Origin: Ettlia oleoabundans
Lineage: Eukaryota > Chlorophyta > Chlorophyceae > Chlamydomonadales
Assembly: GCA_019693395.1 (NCBI GenBank)
Contig: JAAMXP010001892.1
Coordinates: forward strand, 1 to 64,000
Direction: 5' to 3'
DNA: 64,000 bases
The position numbers and the translations under genes are program-made. The notes beneath the pieces are model-generated. The model was not told where the DNA came from. It searched no databases and saw only the letters and a program-made list of their open reading frames with translations. Shown here in pieces: positions 1 to 12,722 of the stretch (its first letter is position 1; every line of letters begins with the position of its first letter).

Positions 1-2109
1 CGCCGCCCGCCCTCCGCTCCCCCCCACCAAAGTAAGCAGCCACAGACCCCATGCTTGGTAGATGGTCAGGCCCCATAGGTCCCACTACAAACTGATCCCA
101 CATCGGCCTGCCTCCTCATGCTCTCAATGCACCCATGCTTTCTCGTCCCCTGCTCACGCCTCACATCCCCCCCCACCTGCCCGCCACCTCACATGCACTT
201 GCCTGCCTCCCAGACGTCACCCACCCCCAAGATCGCCACCACCTGCCAAGCCGCCACCACGACTGTCAATCCGGTGTTAAAGTGCCGTTGCATGCCAGTG
301 CCGCCTGATGAGTGTGATGGCTACAAGTGTGAGATGGCCCGAATTGGTAACAGTGAGGCTCTGTCTGTGACTGCTGCTTTGCCTAGCAAGTCGCCTGCTT
401 TGAATATTGGCTCCCACCTGCTTTGCTTTGATTGGTGCAGGAGGTCGCCACCTCCACTGCGGTCGCCGCCCCCGCTTCGAAGCCCTCCCAACCCCCGCCC
501 ACCTCCGCCATCGCGACCCCCGCCAAAGAGCCTGCCTCCCCCGCGTCCTATGCCCAGCCCCAGGCCACCGCCCCCAAGGTGACTACTCCTTTCCAGCATT
601 GTGAAGGAGTAGCAGCAATGCAAATTCAAGGCCCAGCGGCATTCCTGCACCATGGCCGGGCCGCAAGTGACCACCCACAGCATCTGCAGGTCAGCTTGCC
701 TTCATCATCCTGTAATGCCTGCATATAACCCCCTTCTTTATGCAGACAATCCTCTCCCCCTCCTCGCATCTCACCCAAGCCACCTTCCCCCTCAAGGCCT
801 CGACCCCCGCCAAAGAGGCCGCCCTCAACAAGGAGCCCCCCTCCCTTGAGGGCGCCGGCGCCACGCAGATTCCCTCCCCCGAGGTGCGTACCTGCAAGGC
901 ATGTGGGGCTGCGTTTGCGAGACAAGCAAAACGCGTCTACTCACAATAATCGGACCGCTACATGCTGCCTGGTAGCCGGGGTCCCTGTTGGATAGCCACC
1001 GGCCAACTGCCTTGCTGCCAACCCGCCAACCCCCCAGCTGTAGCAATGCCGTGCCTCCCTTATATGCAGGCGGCCACTTCCAAAGCGCGTCCCGCCTCCC
1101 GGGTGACTGCAAGTGGCACGTCAACTGCAACTGCTGCAGCAGAACCAGGCCTGGGTCTTGTGTCAGGTCAATTGCACAAATGGACTGCCAGCTCCAGCTG
1201 CCGTCATGCCCGGCCTGCTCAATCTTGATCTCCGTGGCTGGGTATTTAATTCAAACCGGTTTTGCTCGCATGCTTGTGGGCGCCCTCCAATTCTCAAAAG
1301 AGCCCCACCACCCAGGTGAGTGTGCATTCCTTAGTGCCCCGCATTTGCATGGCCATTCTCACTAAGCCGACCACTGCTTGTGCTGCCGCTGCCAGCTGCC
1401 AGCTGTCAATGATGTCTCGTCCTGCTCCATACTCCGGCTGTAGGCGGCCACCACCAACCAAGAAGCCAGCACCAGGGCGCCCACCTCCAAAGTGAGATGC
1501 ATCTAGGTTATCAACTGGCACATTGTGTGAGAAATTGTGTTCTCGTCGTAACTCTTTGGTGGCCTGTGCTGTTGGGGCCAGTTCTTTACTGATGCTTCAC
1601 TGCTGATGTAATGCCACTGCGTGGTCCTTTGCCAGAGAATGCTGGACACTGCTTATGCCACTCTAAGCGGTCGTTTTGTACAGTAGGCCGTTGGCGAATA
1701 AGCGGTTCGGGAGGGGGGCAGGCACTAATGGGTATCTAGAATTCCCTTTTGCTCCCACCTGTTACACTGTGCGCTGTTCCTGCTTGGCTGGTACGTGTGT
1801 AGGCGTGCACCCCCTCCAGCCAGGCGCCCGCCCCCAAAACGCTTCCCCCCACCTAGAAGGCCACCTCCAAAACGCTACCCCCCACCCAGGAGGCCGCCCA
1901 CCCAAAAGTGAGCTGCCCATGCATCGATTGACATATCTCCTGGTATTGGAAATTTAGGCATATTGCACAGATGGCTGCAGGCTTAACCTTTTTTTTCTGT
2001 TGCCTTTTTCTTCATGCACTGCATGGCCCCACCCCCTGCCAAGCGCCCTCCACCACGGCGGTTCCCGCCTCCCCGGCACCCTCTGCCCAAGAAGTTTGTC
2101 ATTGGCTGA
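1..2109 (+). CDS. Pro/Arg-rich repeat protein, partial (5' end outside window)
   Basis: The 3' part of a multi-exon gene encoding a basic proline-rich protein built from blocks such as RRPPPKR and FPPPRR. Exons read as <1-31, 214-273, 441-578, 746-883, 1070-1102, about 1281-1315, 1444-1491, 1803-1907 and about 2026-2109, ending ...PKKFVIG then TGA. Every internal exon begins and ends in phase 2, and most have clean GT donors and AG acceptors, which fixes the + strand even though the opposite strand reads as a Gly-rich protein. Two exons (about 1281 and 2026) lack an AG at the expected acceptor. Pro-rich repeats like these occur in algal hydroxyproline-rich wall glycoproteins, but the high Arg/Lys content is not the usual SPPPP type, so wall location is inference. 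A TGTAA motif lies at 2390-2394. The exact number of expressed exons is uncertain. Confidence 0.72.
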
Positions 2110-2615
2110 CTGTTGTCACAGCCATAACACACATATGCTCTTTGTCTGTCCTTGCAACCCTGTCTACACACACCGCTTCCCAATCCTTTTTACCATCAAG
2201 TTCATCAAGTCCTTGCAGCTGAACTATTGCAGCTGAACTATAAGCTCCATGCCTATTCCAGTGTATTGTTTGAACTGGAGGGTCCCTGCTTGGATCGAGG
2301 GAACTTGCCACCACTGCCATGCTTGTAAGATGCCAACTGGAGGCTTCTGTTCTACCCCTACTTGGCATGCCAGCGGGATGCGCATTTGCTGTAATCTGGA
2401 AATCCCTCACACTTGTTCACATGAGGGACAGCCTAAGAATGAGGTTCAGGAGCAGTACGATCAGCAAGTTCATAAGCAGTGCTGTTTGAGCAAAATGTTT
2501 CATCGGGCTAGCCTAGATGTCTTTGATAGAGAGGCATGAGCTTGCATGCTGTATGCCGCTGTATGTCCTGCTGCTGCTACATTGCATGCATTTAGTAGTG
2601 CTGATGGCTTCCACA
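2110..2615. other. Intergenic region between convergent genes
   Basis: Shared 3' region of the Pro/Arg protein (+) and the SUMO protease (-). It holds a TGTAA polyadenylation-type motif on the + strand at 2390-2394. No reading frame here has splice support or recognisable protein character. Confidence 0.6.
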
Positions 2616-5600
2616 TCAGTCCACATCAGACACCAAGTCCACCGCCGCATCTGCCTGCTGCTGCAGCGGCGGCGGGGCGCTCCTTCCCTGCCGCAACAGC
2701 GCTTGCTGCTCGACCGATTTTCGCTTAGCAGAAAGGCGCTTCATGCTCTGTCCCACTGCAGCCCCCGCCTGCCTGACTTCCTGACCATTCAGGCTCGGCA
2801 CTGCAGTAATGTGCTCCAGCATCATGCGCAGATCGTCTGGCGCCAGGCTGCTCGTGCCTTCATGACCTGTGGTGACGCCGCCATGCGCTGAAATGGCCTG
2901 CTGCTTCATGTTACCATAGGCCTCTGCCACCGCATTCTCCGCAGCGACATGGGCAGCAAGGCGGACGTCTGGCTGGCTGCCATAGGCGGCTGCTGCTGCA
3001 GGATGCTCTACGCTGAGGAGTGGCGTCATCCGTGGGCTGCCCCGGTGCACTGGCTGCTGCTGCACAGCGGAAACTGCAAAGCGAGGGTCGTGCTCTCGTG
3101 GCTGCCCAATACTGTCAAGGCTGCTAAACCCTGGAGCAGCGGCAAGGGGCCTCTGGTCGGCAGAGCAGTTCTTTACCAGCTTCAGAGCGGCAGAGCTGAC
3201 TATCTGCTCAGGCTTGGTGGTAGCTCTTAATGAGACTGGCTGCCGCTTGGCGCCCTGCGTCCCAGCCTGCTGCTGTGCTGATCCGCCGGCCATGGCTGCT
3301 GCATTGTGGTTGCTGCTGGCCAACAGGTGCGGGTTCCAAGCAGGTGCTTGCTGCTGCTGTGAGGGCTGGACCTGTTGGGGAAGGTTGTGCTGCTCCTGCT
3401 GCCCGAGCTCATCAGGTGGATACTGCTGCTGCGCCGCAGTGGGTAGCCCGACACCATGCTCGCTGGGCACAACCCTCCTCACAGGATCTGATACCTTGCG
3501 CTTGCGCCTGCTGAACTGCTGCAGCTGCTCCTGCGGCTGCCGCTGCGGCGGCGGTGGCAATGGCGGCGACGGTGCGGGATGCAGCTGGGACCCGCCGCTG
3601 CCATCACAGCGCTCCTGCCGTGGTGCACCAGCTGCCTGCCCATGCAGCGTGGCAGCTGCCGTTGACTGCTGTTCCAGTTTTCGCGGCAGCGGCTGCGCTG
3701 TGACTGCTGGCAAAGGTTCCTCCAGCGGGCCAGCATCCTCCATTGTGAGGTCATGCACCTCAGCAAAAGCTGCAGCCTCCGCTGGCGCTGCTTCAGCTGC
3801 CTGCTGCTCCTGGCGCAGTCGCTCCTGCCGCGCTTGCAGCTGCAACGCAGCAGCCTGAGCCGGCGGCAAGCGTGCTGCTGCCCCTGCTGGGCCTGCTGGT
3901 ACCGCTGGTGCTCCAGGGTCCAGATGCAGCTCCGCCATCTGCTGAGAGACCATACCAGAACCTGAACCCCACACGGAAACTGTGCCACCCACGACGCCAG
4001 CTGCCACAGGGAGGGGCCCATCGTCCTCAACCAGCTGCTGCTGGCCGCCTGGTTGCTGAGATAGGGCTCCCACCAAGCTGTCTCCAAGGCTGATGATCTC
4101 GGCTTCCTCGGTCTCATACCCAGCCTGCGGCTCCTCATGCTCCTCAAGCGGAGAAAAGGTTCCAGCCACCACCACAGGCGCCGCGTCTGCCTCAGTGCTT
4201 GGGATGGGAACCCCCACTCCGGCGCCGCCTCTTCCGCTTGCGTTTTCTACGTTTTTCGTGGTGGTGGCTGGCCCGTTTCCCTGCCCTACATTTTGCTGCT
4301 GCTGCTGCGGCCCAGCTGGCAGGGGTGCCGCTCCCTGCCGCTGCGCGCCTCCCTCCCAGTACCTGCCGCCTGCGGACTGCCGCTCCACCTGTTGCTTAGC
4401 GCCGGCAGCACGCTGCTCTCCCTCTATGTTCACCTGCACTAACAAGCACACAGCGCAAGCACACCAAACCTGTCTCATTGGCTTTCTATGCTCGGGAGAA
4501 CAAACCTGGATGGAGCAGCGCTGCGCAGCCAAGCAGATGGCAACAGGATAAGCGCAATTATGCGTCATGCCACACGGCACACACAGCAGAGCCTGTAAAG
4601 CAGCCATGACGCACGTTGCTCTCTTCGTCGTCCCCTCCCACGTCCTCCGTGCTGCTCTTGCTGTGGACGGTGGCTGCAGGCGAGTCCGCGGGCACAACCA
4701 CCCCATGCTGTTGTGCCTGTGGCTGTTTGCGCTGCCGCTTGTTGCCTGGCACTGCAGCATCCTCCTCCTGCTGTTGTTGTCGGGCACCAGAGGTGGATGG
4801 CCTGCCCGGCTGCAAGGCCCCCACTACATCCTCGCCAGCGCTGCTAACAACCTGCTGCCGTCGCTGCCCCTGATGCTGCCGTGCCTGATCAGAGCGCCTG
4901 CCTGGAAGGCGGCTGCCACCCATGCCTGCATGGCAGTGAACGCCAACAACTTGCGGCGGTACATGCACAGACACTTTGTTTCGAGCACCAAGTGGTTGTG
5001 TACCGCAGCAGCAGCGCCGCACAAATGTTTGCACACAACGTCAGGCAGCGGTGTCTTTACGTGAGCACACCTGGCAAGCTATTCTGGGGCCCGGGCTGCT
5101 GCTCCACCTCTGGCAATGGGGCCAGCTCTGGTGATGCGGATAGCCGCCGCTCATCCAAACTGTCACCTGCTGTGCCAGCTGCTGCCGCACCCTGCTGCCC
5201 TTCCGGCGCTTCCTCTGCATCGTCATCCAGGAATACTCCAAAATCAGAGTCCCCCCCACCTTCCTGCGGCAGGGGAGGGCCCAAATAGACATGGGAGCGG
5301 TTCATGAAACACTCAGCAACAGGCTCAGGCGTTGTCCCCTCAGCAGCGGATGCAACACCAGGGCTGTTCGCATCAACCGTTCTCGACATCCAACGTTAAC
5401 CCCCAACACTGCTAGCGCGCAACACAGAAAGTGGTGGATACACTGCAGCGAGTGTCGACAACCCAACAAACCTGTGACTTCTCAGCAGTGTCATCCACCA
5501 AGTCTTCAAGATCCTCAGCCTGCTGCTCAAACTGCTCCTCCTCCTCAGTGCTGGGCAGCTGCTGCTGCTGCTGCTGGTTGTGCTGGCGCCCCGGTGGCTG

Positions 5601-8600
5601 CTGCCCAGGCAGCTGCTCAAAGAAACTGTCGTCATCGGCGCTGTCACGCTGGGCAGCAACGCCCTGCAGGCAAGCAGCACACATGCAGAGACTGGTTAAA
5701 AGCAAGTGAAGAACATCCATGCATTGACCAAGATTTTTGCAAAGCCATGGGTGTGTGGAACAAAACTAGCCACGCAGCGGTTGACAGCAGCCACCAACGC
5801 AAACTGACTCCTTACTGAGAGGCCTGCAAACAGCTCGTCTGCCGCCAATCGCTGGCTGCCATCCTGCAGGCGGTTCTCAGCCGCCCGTGCCACAGCCTCG
5901 CGATCCACTTGGCGCCCCAAGGCCTGAAACATACACGCGGAAATGAACAGAAGGTAACTGTTGGATGCAACCAGGACACTAGCAACATACACCTGCACCT
6001 GAGCACTGCACCAAACACATGCACGCAGCTGTCAAAACACCTACCGCTGGGCCCTTGGCAGCTGCCTTTTGCCGCTGCGAGCGCTGTGCCTTCTTTTCTG
6101 ATTCCCGAGCAGCCGCCTCCTGCTCCCGCCGCCTTAAAGCAAGTAGCCGGTAGCGCTTGTTAGCCAGGCTTGTCGGCTCCCATGCCACTGGTGGCACATA
6201 CTGCATGGTAGGATGAAGAAGCACCCTGCTTGCTGCTGCACATAAAACACAGGACTGCATATTTGTGACTGTTCCAACACTGCCCACTCAAAACGTGGAA
6301 GAAGCAGCCAAAATCTGCATGCATCCCCTGAATGAATGAAGGCCCCGGGTGCACCTACGAAGGTAGAAAGAGCACCCTGCCTGTCCTTCTGTTGCACACA
6401 CGCAACACATTGGCGCTCGCACACGATGTTGCAGAGGCGCTGCGCGGCACCTCACAGCGCACATTCTCACCGCTTCTGAAAGCTGCCTCAACTGCAGCAG
6501 CTCCCGCTTCAGCTCATCTGCCATCTCATCACCCTTCATCCACTCATTTGTATCCCGATTCCACAGACCATGCTGCTCCTGCAAACAAGGGCATACGGCA
6601 AGAAGGCCAGCTGTTGAGTGGCTCGCAGAACAACTGCCTCAATGCATATACCTGACAATGGATGCACCTCTTTTGCAGCACAATCACCGTGAGCACAGCA
6701 GAGACAATGCCTGGAGAGGTACACTTGTGGCAAGGTGCGTGCCGCCACAGCAAGTAGCGTAATCAAGCATGTGAGCAAGGCGCAAGCAGACAGCGGTGAG
6801 GACAACAGGCAGACAGCAATAATAGCAGAACTTGGGAGAGCGGCTCACCGCCATGAGCTCCAGGATGAGGCGGCGGATCAGGTGGCGCAGGTGAGAGGGG
6901 TTGCCGCTATCAAACCACTTTTGTGTCAGCAGGCCTGCACAGGCAGAGGCTTATAATGCATTGGTAGGGCTTTGGGTATACCAATTCCCTCAATGCGGAC
7001 CAAGAGATCCAGTGTAAGTGTTGCGACATTGGTGTGCTGTCCAGCCAAAGCTCGCGAGCCTGCCGTCCAACCTGCCGTCCAGCAGGCGACGCACCTGGGA
7101 TGCAGTCATCTGTGCCCTCAAACAGGTCGCGGTTTGTCCTGCTGTACTCCTTGTTAAGCTTGTCGATATCGGGGACGTGGATGACTGCAGAATGGCAGGC
7201 ACACGTGGCAACGGGAGCCGGGACTGTAAGTAACGTTGACGCAGTCGTGCAAGAACACAGGTGGGATGCCGTATTTATGGACAACGCAGCCCCAGCCCCA
7301 CGCCAAATGCAACGTCACAGTCAAGCTGTTGTGAGGGTGATACGGGACACAATGCCAATAGCAGGTTTGAGTGCCAGCCTGGCAAGCTGACCTGGCGGCA
7401 GTTTGTGCGTGAAGTACTCGATGTAGCTGCACACAAACAGCCCACAGTCACAGTGGTTGTCTTGTGTAGGCACCTGCAGCGGGAACACAATGGCAGGCAA
7501 ATACTGTGAAGTTCAAAACTCATGATGCATGCTGCCGGCAAGGGGCCGGATGCGAGCAACAATGGCAGCCTGGTGTGTGCTTTGGGCTGCTTTATAAAAA
7601 CACATAAAGCGTAGCCGCAATGATTGCACTACTGTTACGCCTAGGATGCCGCACGTTGTGCAGTACAACGATTACTAATGGGGGCCGCAATTAGGAAGCA
7701 TGACGGTGCTATTCACAAATGTGGGTTTGACAGCCCTCCACAGGGGAGTTGCCAGCCTATGGGTTCACCTTGGGCACTTTGTAGGGGAAGTGCGAGGGCA
7801 TCCACGAGCGGGTCTGGTCGGGGTGCGCTTCTGCCCAGCGCTTGGGCAAGCTGTCAGGAGCATCCGGCAGCGACTGCATAGACGGAGCGATGGTTGGATG
7901 AAGAATCCCTACGTCATAGCATGAACTTAAAAGAAGTGCACCCAGCGCGAGCATCGGGATAGTAACTGCATCACTTGGAGCCAGTTGACCACTGCCAGCA
8001 ACATAAAGCAACTCAGGTCCTTCCCACCTTGATATGCCACTCATAGTTGAGATAAAGTCGCAGCTTGTTGACGATTGCGTTGCTCTGGTGGCTGCCTGCA
8101 CTAATGAAGTGGCACCAAGAAGCCTTTTCAACGATGGGCAACTGCTTGCATTGATCGCTTGCCAGCTTTCTTTACTCATATACATCCATCTGAAGGAATG
8201 TGCAGTCTAGGATCATGCTTGCTTCATCATGTGAGCCCTCGCTGTGCATACCTGACAGCGAGTCGAGATGAAGGATGCAGGGCGTCTTCTGCCCGACGAC
8301 CATCTGATCCTTTGGCGACATCACCACACCTGCAGCAGTGACGGCTCCACAGCACAGGCAGACAGAGGATGGTGCAACAAATATAGATAAACAAGAGAGG
8401 AACGATAGGAACGATCTTGGCAGCAATGACCTTTGGGCGTAAGGTCAAACCTTGCTGTGCCGTCAACGCGCTGGTCGCTTTCAACCGCTTTTCTTGCATC
8501 AGCCCGCCCACCTGGGTGGCACACCACCATGAGGCTCCAATGCAGAGCCTCATGCACCGGCACAAATATGTAGTCCTTGGAGAACAGGTCCACATCCTGC

Positions 8601-11600
8601 ACCCACCAGTTGATGGAGCTGGTGGAAGCGCAGTTGCAAGCAGGATGTGTAGATCGGCATCGTAGGGGGGCTGAACGACACGAGTGGAGGGGAAATACCC
8701 AAGGGTCATCTCAAGCAGGCATAAGTGACACCCCCCACCCCACACAACAAACAACCAATGCCATAGGCGATACTACCCGCAGATTACATTGCTAGATACA
8801 GGGTTGAGCAAGGGAAGATAGTTGCTTTAATGCTGCGCGTGTAAGCACTAAACTGCCCACCTTGGTCCAATTTTTGACCTTCTGGTGGTTGCACAGCGCC
8901 TGCAGCTTGCCCTTTGTCAACCCCTCCTTCTTGGCCCATTCCTCAAGCTCCGGAGACAGCACGCCGCCTACTAAACGGCACAACAAGCAACATAAAACAT
9001 GTACACACAGACATGGACAGCAACACGTTCACAACAGCTCACCCCAAATGGCTGCAAGAAAGCCCATGAGATCCCATACATCAGCTCACAGTCCAGGAAA
9101 GGCCAGCCAACACCCTCACCATGTTCCTCCATGAGTTTCTTGAAGAAGAACGTGTTGAAGAAATAGCATCGGTTCATCACCTCTGGCGGAAGCTGGTCCT
9201 GCAACCACCTGCGGCAAGCAGAAGCAGACGGCGAACAAGCACAGCACGAAGGTTGAAAAGGCTGGCCGGCAATGTCGGCTGCCGCCCGATGTTCAATTTG
9301 AGCCCCTGGTTTGTTTGCCCTGGACCCTGATTCCAACACAGCATCACTTGTGGTACATCCAGAAGCCTTCGATATCAAAGTCTTTTGTTGCAGCGTTTCA
9401 GGCCACACCCTGTACATTGCCAACCATACCCAAGCTTGCCACCGTGCCTGACCCTCCCGCCAAATGCCAACAAAATAGGCACCTAGATCCACCCACAACG
9501 CTGGAACACCCCCACCGGCAACCAGGTGGCACCACCCACCTGATGTAGAAGTCTATGACTGTGTCATTCAGGAACTCATCAGCATCCAGGCGCGTCAGGT
9601 CCAGCGCAGTGACCTCCACAGCACCGGGGCCGCCGGTGGGGGGATACAGGCACTTGAGGCCCTGCAGAAAGGTAGAAAGGTGTGAGGGTCCGTGGCCAGG
9701 CGGTGCAATGTATATCAGTTCCATTAGGGATGGCGAGGGGACGGCAGGAAGGGTGGGATGATGCAGGGCTTGCAGCAGCAGCCATTTAAGTATCCCATGG
9801 TACGGTGGGGACTATAGCTGCTTTTTCAAGCGTTGATTTAAGCTGGACTTCCTCCACTGTGCAGCCACTTCAGCTAAACCCGCTTCCAGGTGGCGTACTT
9901 GCCAGATGTACCAGCCTCTAGGCCCTGGAGTTGTAGAGCGCCCCAGCTATTCCCAACCGCCCTTCCTCAGCCTCAAATTTACCTTGAAGCGATTAGAGGT
10001 GGAGCGCCAGGCAGTGGCACGCATGGGACGTTCGGGGAGGGTGGGAGCGTCATCTACTGCCGCCGATGCTCCTGCTAAGCCCTGCTCGTCTGTGCCGTCC
10101 TCATCACTAAGCAAGTCAATACATACAGGCTCCGCCTGTGCCAGTAATTGACATACAGGCAGCCAAAGCCCAGAGGGTGTTGTGTCGGCATCAAAGCAGC
10201 GAGTTGTTCCCAGACGTAGTCTCAGACGAATGTGGCTAGCAGGCAAGACAGTTACCTATGTGTGCTGTGTTTACTCGGGATACTCAGGCAGCAGGGCGAA
10301 CAGCTGCGTGATGCCTGCAGTGCGGCAGCGAAGCATACGCTTGCAACCAAGGATAGTTATGCACCCTCTCACACTCACCTGGTCTTGACTGCTACCACGC
10401 TTCCGCTGACCGCCACGCCACTGCTGGTTCCGTGGTCGCTTGCGTCCCCCGTCCCACTCGATATCATCGTCGCTTTCATCATGGAGATCAGCCTGCTGCT
10501 GTAACGCTGCCTCCCCAACCGGCACCCAGTCTGCATCCTCATTGCCACCGCCCCGCTGCTGGCCCTTGCCCCGCTTTGGCCTGCGGCAGGACCCTGATGG
10601 GCCAGTGCCGTCATTGCCGCTGCCCACAAACATGCTGGAATTGGGTGCAGATGCAAGATGACTGTGGAATGATGAGGCTGGCACAGGTTTCAGGTTGAGG
10701 GGAGCACGGCCCGGCTGCTGCTTGGTGGCTGCTCGCTGACTAGGGCCACCACACTGCTGCTGCTGATGATGACCACCCACGCTCTCTTCCTGCAGCAGAG
10801 CAAAGCCAGTGCAACCTTCGTGACGGCAATCTCATAAGCCAGGACTTACTCGAGGCAATTCTGTAGGCAAGTGCCAGGATGCATGCAAGTTTGCCACTCA
10901 GGAGGTCTTCCAACCCAGCCAGAAACTCTTGGGCACCCACCAAGGTGGCTTGCCGCCGGTTGGGGACAGCCGATTGAAGCAGATCACGGTTATTCTCAAC
11001 ACAAGTGAAGCAGACCCACAAATCCTCGCCAGTGTCTTTCTTCTGCACGCAATACGAGTGTGACAGCGGTACTTAGGTTGCTGCGTTTTGAAGCTGGTGA
11101 ATGCAGGGGGAAAGCAAAAGTAACAAAGGTGGATGGCAAAGATGTGACGAGCGCATGCCCACCGTGACAGGCTTGGGCTTTCTCCCAGAGGGCAAACTGG
11201 AGCCACAGAGAGGACATTCAAAAGCGCGGTCTGGAGCCTGCTGTTGCTGTTGATGCCGTGTGTGACCACCCTGCCGCTGAGGCTGCTGCTGCTTGCGCTG
11301 CACGCTAGGCTTGCTTGGCTGCAGCAGCGTGGTGTGCCGCTTTGTGAGCTGGCCCACCGCCCCTCTCTGCAGCCATAAGGCATGCAGTGACATGTAAAAA
11401 CTTTGCGGTTTTTGTGGCGCAATTTTTCCAGCGGAAACAGGGAAGGTCATGCAAGCGCAGTACGGCCAGGGCGCAGTTGAGCCAGCACCCACAACCTGCA
11501 GCAGGCCAAAGTATCCACCCAGCCTGCAAGGCAGCAAGAAAGATGATGCACAGGCTTACACTGGCCAAAGGTGCATTGCTGGCTGGGGCCTTGCCATCAT

Positions 11601-12272
11601 TAGAGTATGACAGTTCGCTAAAATTACGGCTGCGCATGCTGGTCGGGCCAAGCGGCTTGGGCTGCACTTGTCTTGGGCCTTCCATCTCAACCGCTTGCTC
11701 CCGAGCCTCCTGTTGGTTGGCATTTGCCTGCCCATGGTGCAAATGGCCGGTTAAGGCAATAGATAAGGGTCATGTCTTGCCATGCCAGGGCAAGGTCAAG
11801 TCATGGCCATGCTATACTGAAGGCAAAGGCCAACCACCCACGTCCCAACAAACGTGGCAGCAATTACCTGCTGCAGCCAGGCTTTTGATCTCTCTGCGGA
11901 CACAACGTCTTGCTGCTGTTGCTGCTGCTCCCGCCCTTTCTGCAGCTGTTCAGACAGTTCCCGCAGCTGGATGTAGCGTTCCTGGCGCGCCTGCAACTCG
12001 TGGTGTTTGTGCCCGCGGTCTGGTAACTGGCTGGCCAAGGGAAGCAGCCGTAGTTTTTTCTGTTCAAGATCACTCCTCAATTTTGATAAGTCCCAGTCCC
12101 TCCATTCTGGAAACCTGTGCTCCAGCTGCTCCAGTGTCTCCACAGCTACTTGACGCTGGGCACGGGCGGCGGGGCCAAGCTCCTCCGCCTCAAGCTGGTC
12201 CAGCAACGTGGGCTGCTGGTGCGGCGGCGCCTGCGCTGCCCGGCGCTGGAAGGCAGGGTCTATGCCAGCCAT
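2616..12272 (-). CDS. ULP2/SENP6-type SUMO protease (peptidase C48)
   Basis: Predicted deSUMOylating cysteine protease of about 1,830 residues. Exons in transcript order: 12272-11868, 11727-11560, 11366-11163, 11042-10850, 10785-10379, 10135-9983, 9924-9880, 9661-9540, 9208-9120, 8967-8861, 8596-8512, 8329-8252, 8095-8028, 7873-7769, 7473-7392, 7184-7095, 6934-6849, 6578-6471, 6200-6045, 5923-5816, 5663-5472, about 5389-5071, 4925-4615, 4433-2616. The catalytic core (about residues 530-830) shows EFLNDTVIDFYIRW, RCYFFNTFFFKKL, the His in EALHWSL, the Asp in ILHLDSLSG, and Gln plus Cys in TQDNHCDCGLF. Spread of the core over many exons and the YPPTGG lead-in resemble ULP2/SENP6-7 rather than ULP1. 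The N-terminal part carries a CPLCG...CFTC zinc-finger-like pair. SUMO-interacting-type motifs occur at VCIDLLSDED, VHDLTMED and the terminal VDLVSDVD. The tail is Gln-rich and disordered. The 5472/5389 junction is unresolved; the 9924-9880 exon is weak. First ATG of the frame chosen as start. Confidence 0.9.
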
Positions 12273-12722
12273 GTCGCAGCTGACAGGGGCTCCCCTGTGC
12301 TGCCAGGCCGACGAGCAGATCAAGGTCGGGCGTGTTGCATTGCTGCTGCCGCCTTGCTGCCGTGAGCCACGATTCTTGGGCACACTACGGTTTACTCTAT
12401 GCAGCCCACAGAGCTTTAACTGCGACCCGGTATTTTAAGAAGGGTGAATGCAAGAGTGGCAGGATGGTTGTGTGTGTTGCTCGAAGCTTATAACATATCA
12501 GGTTCCAGGACAGTCTCTATGTTGCAATTCAACTCGGGACCCGATAGTGACGTGGCAGGATGCACCAGTTTTGTCAGCAATCTGCAATTTCCATGAGCAA
12601 CTGCCGTACCTGTGATTACCGACACCCGAGCTTAATCACTCATGCTATTGGGGCCAGGGCTCGGCACGGTCCAGACGTCGACGGGCGCCTGAAAGCTACA
12701 GGGAGCAGTTAAGCCTGAGGGC
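12273..12722. promoter_or_regulatory. Divergent intergenic region (SUMO protease / SDR)
   Basis: 450 bp between the start codons of two divergent genes, presumably holding both promoters and 5' UTRs. The protease frame stays open upstream to a GTG near 12383, so a slightly longer N-terminus cannot be excluded. No specific promoter element is clear. Confidence 0.5.

Noticed and set aside
321..925. Gly-rich protein on the minus strand opposite the Pro/Arg exons
   Set aside because: It is the antisense of PPP codons. Splice donors, acceptors and matching phases exist only on the + strand.
3214..3858. Cys/Ser-rich frame on the + strand
   Set aside because: Antisense of the Gln/Ala-rich last exon of the SUMO protease; CAG codons read backwards give Cys, Leu or Ala runs.
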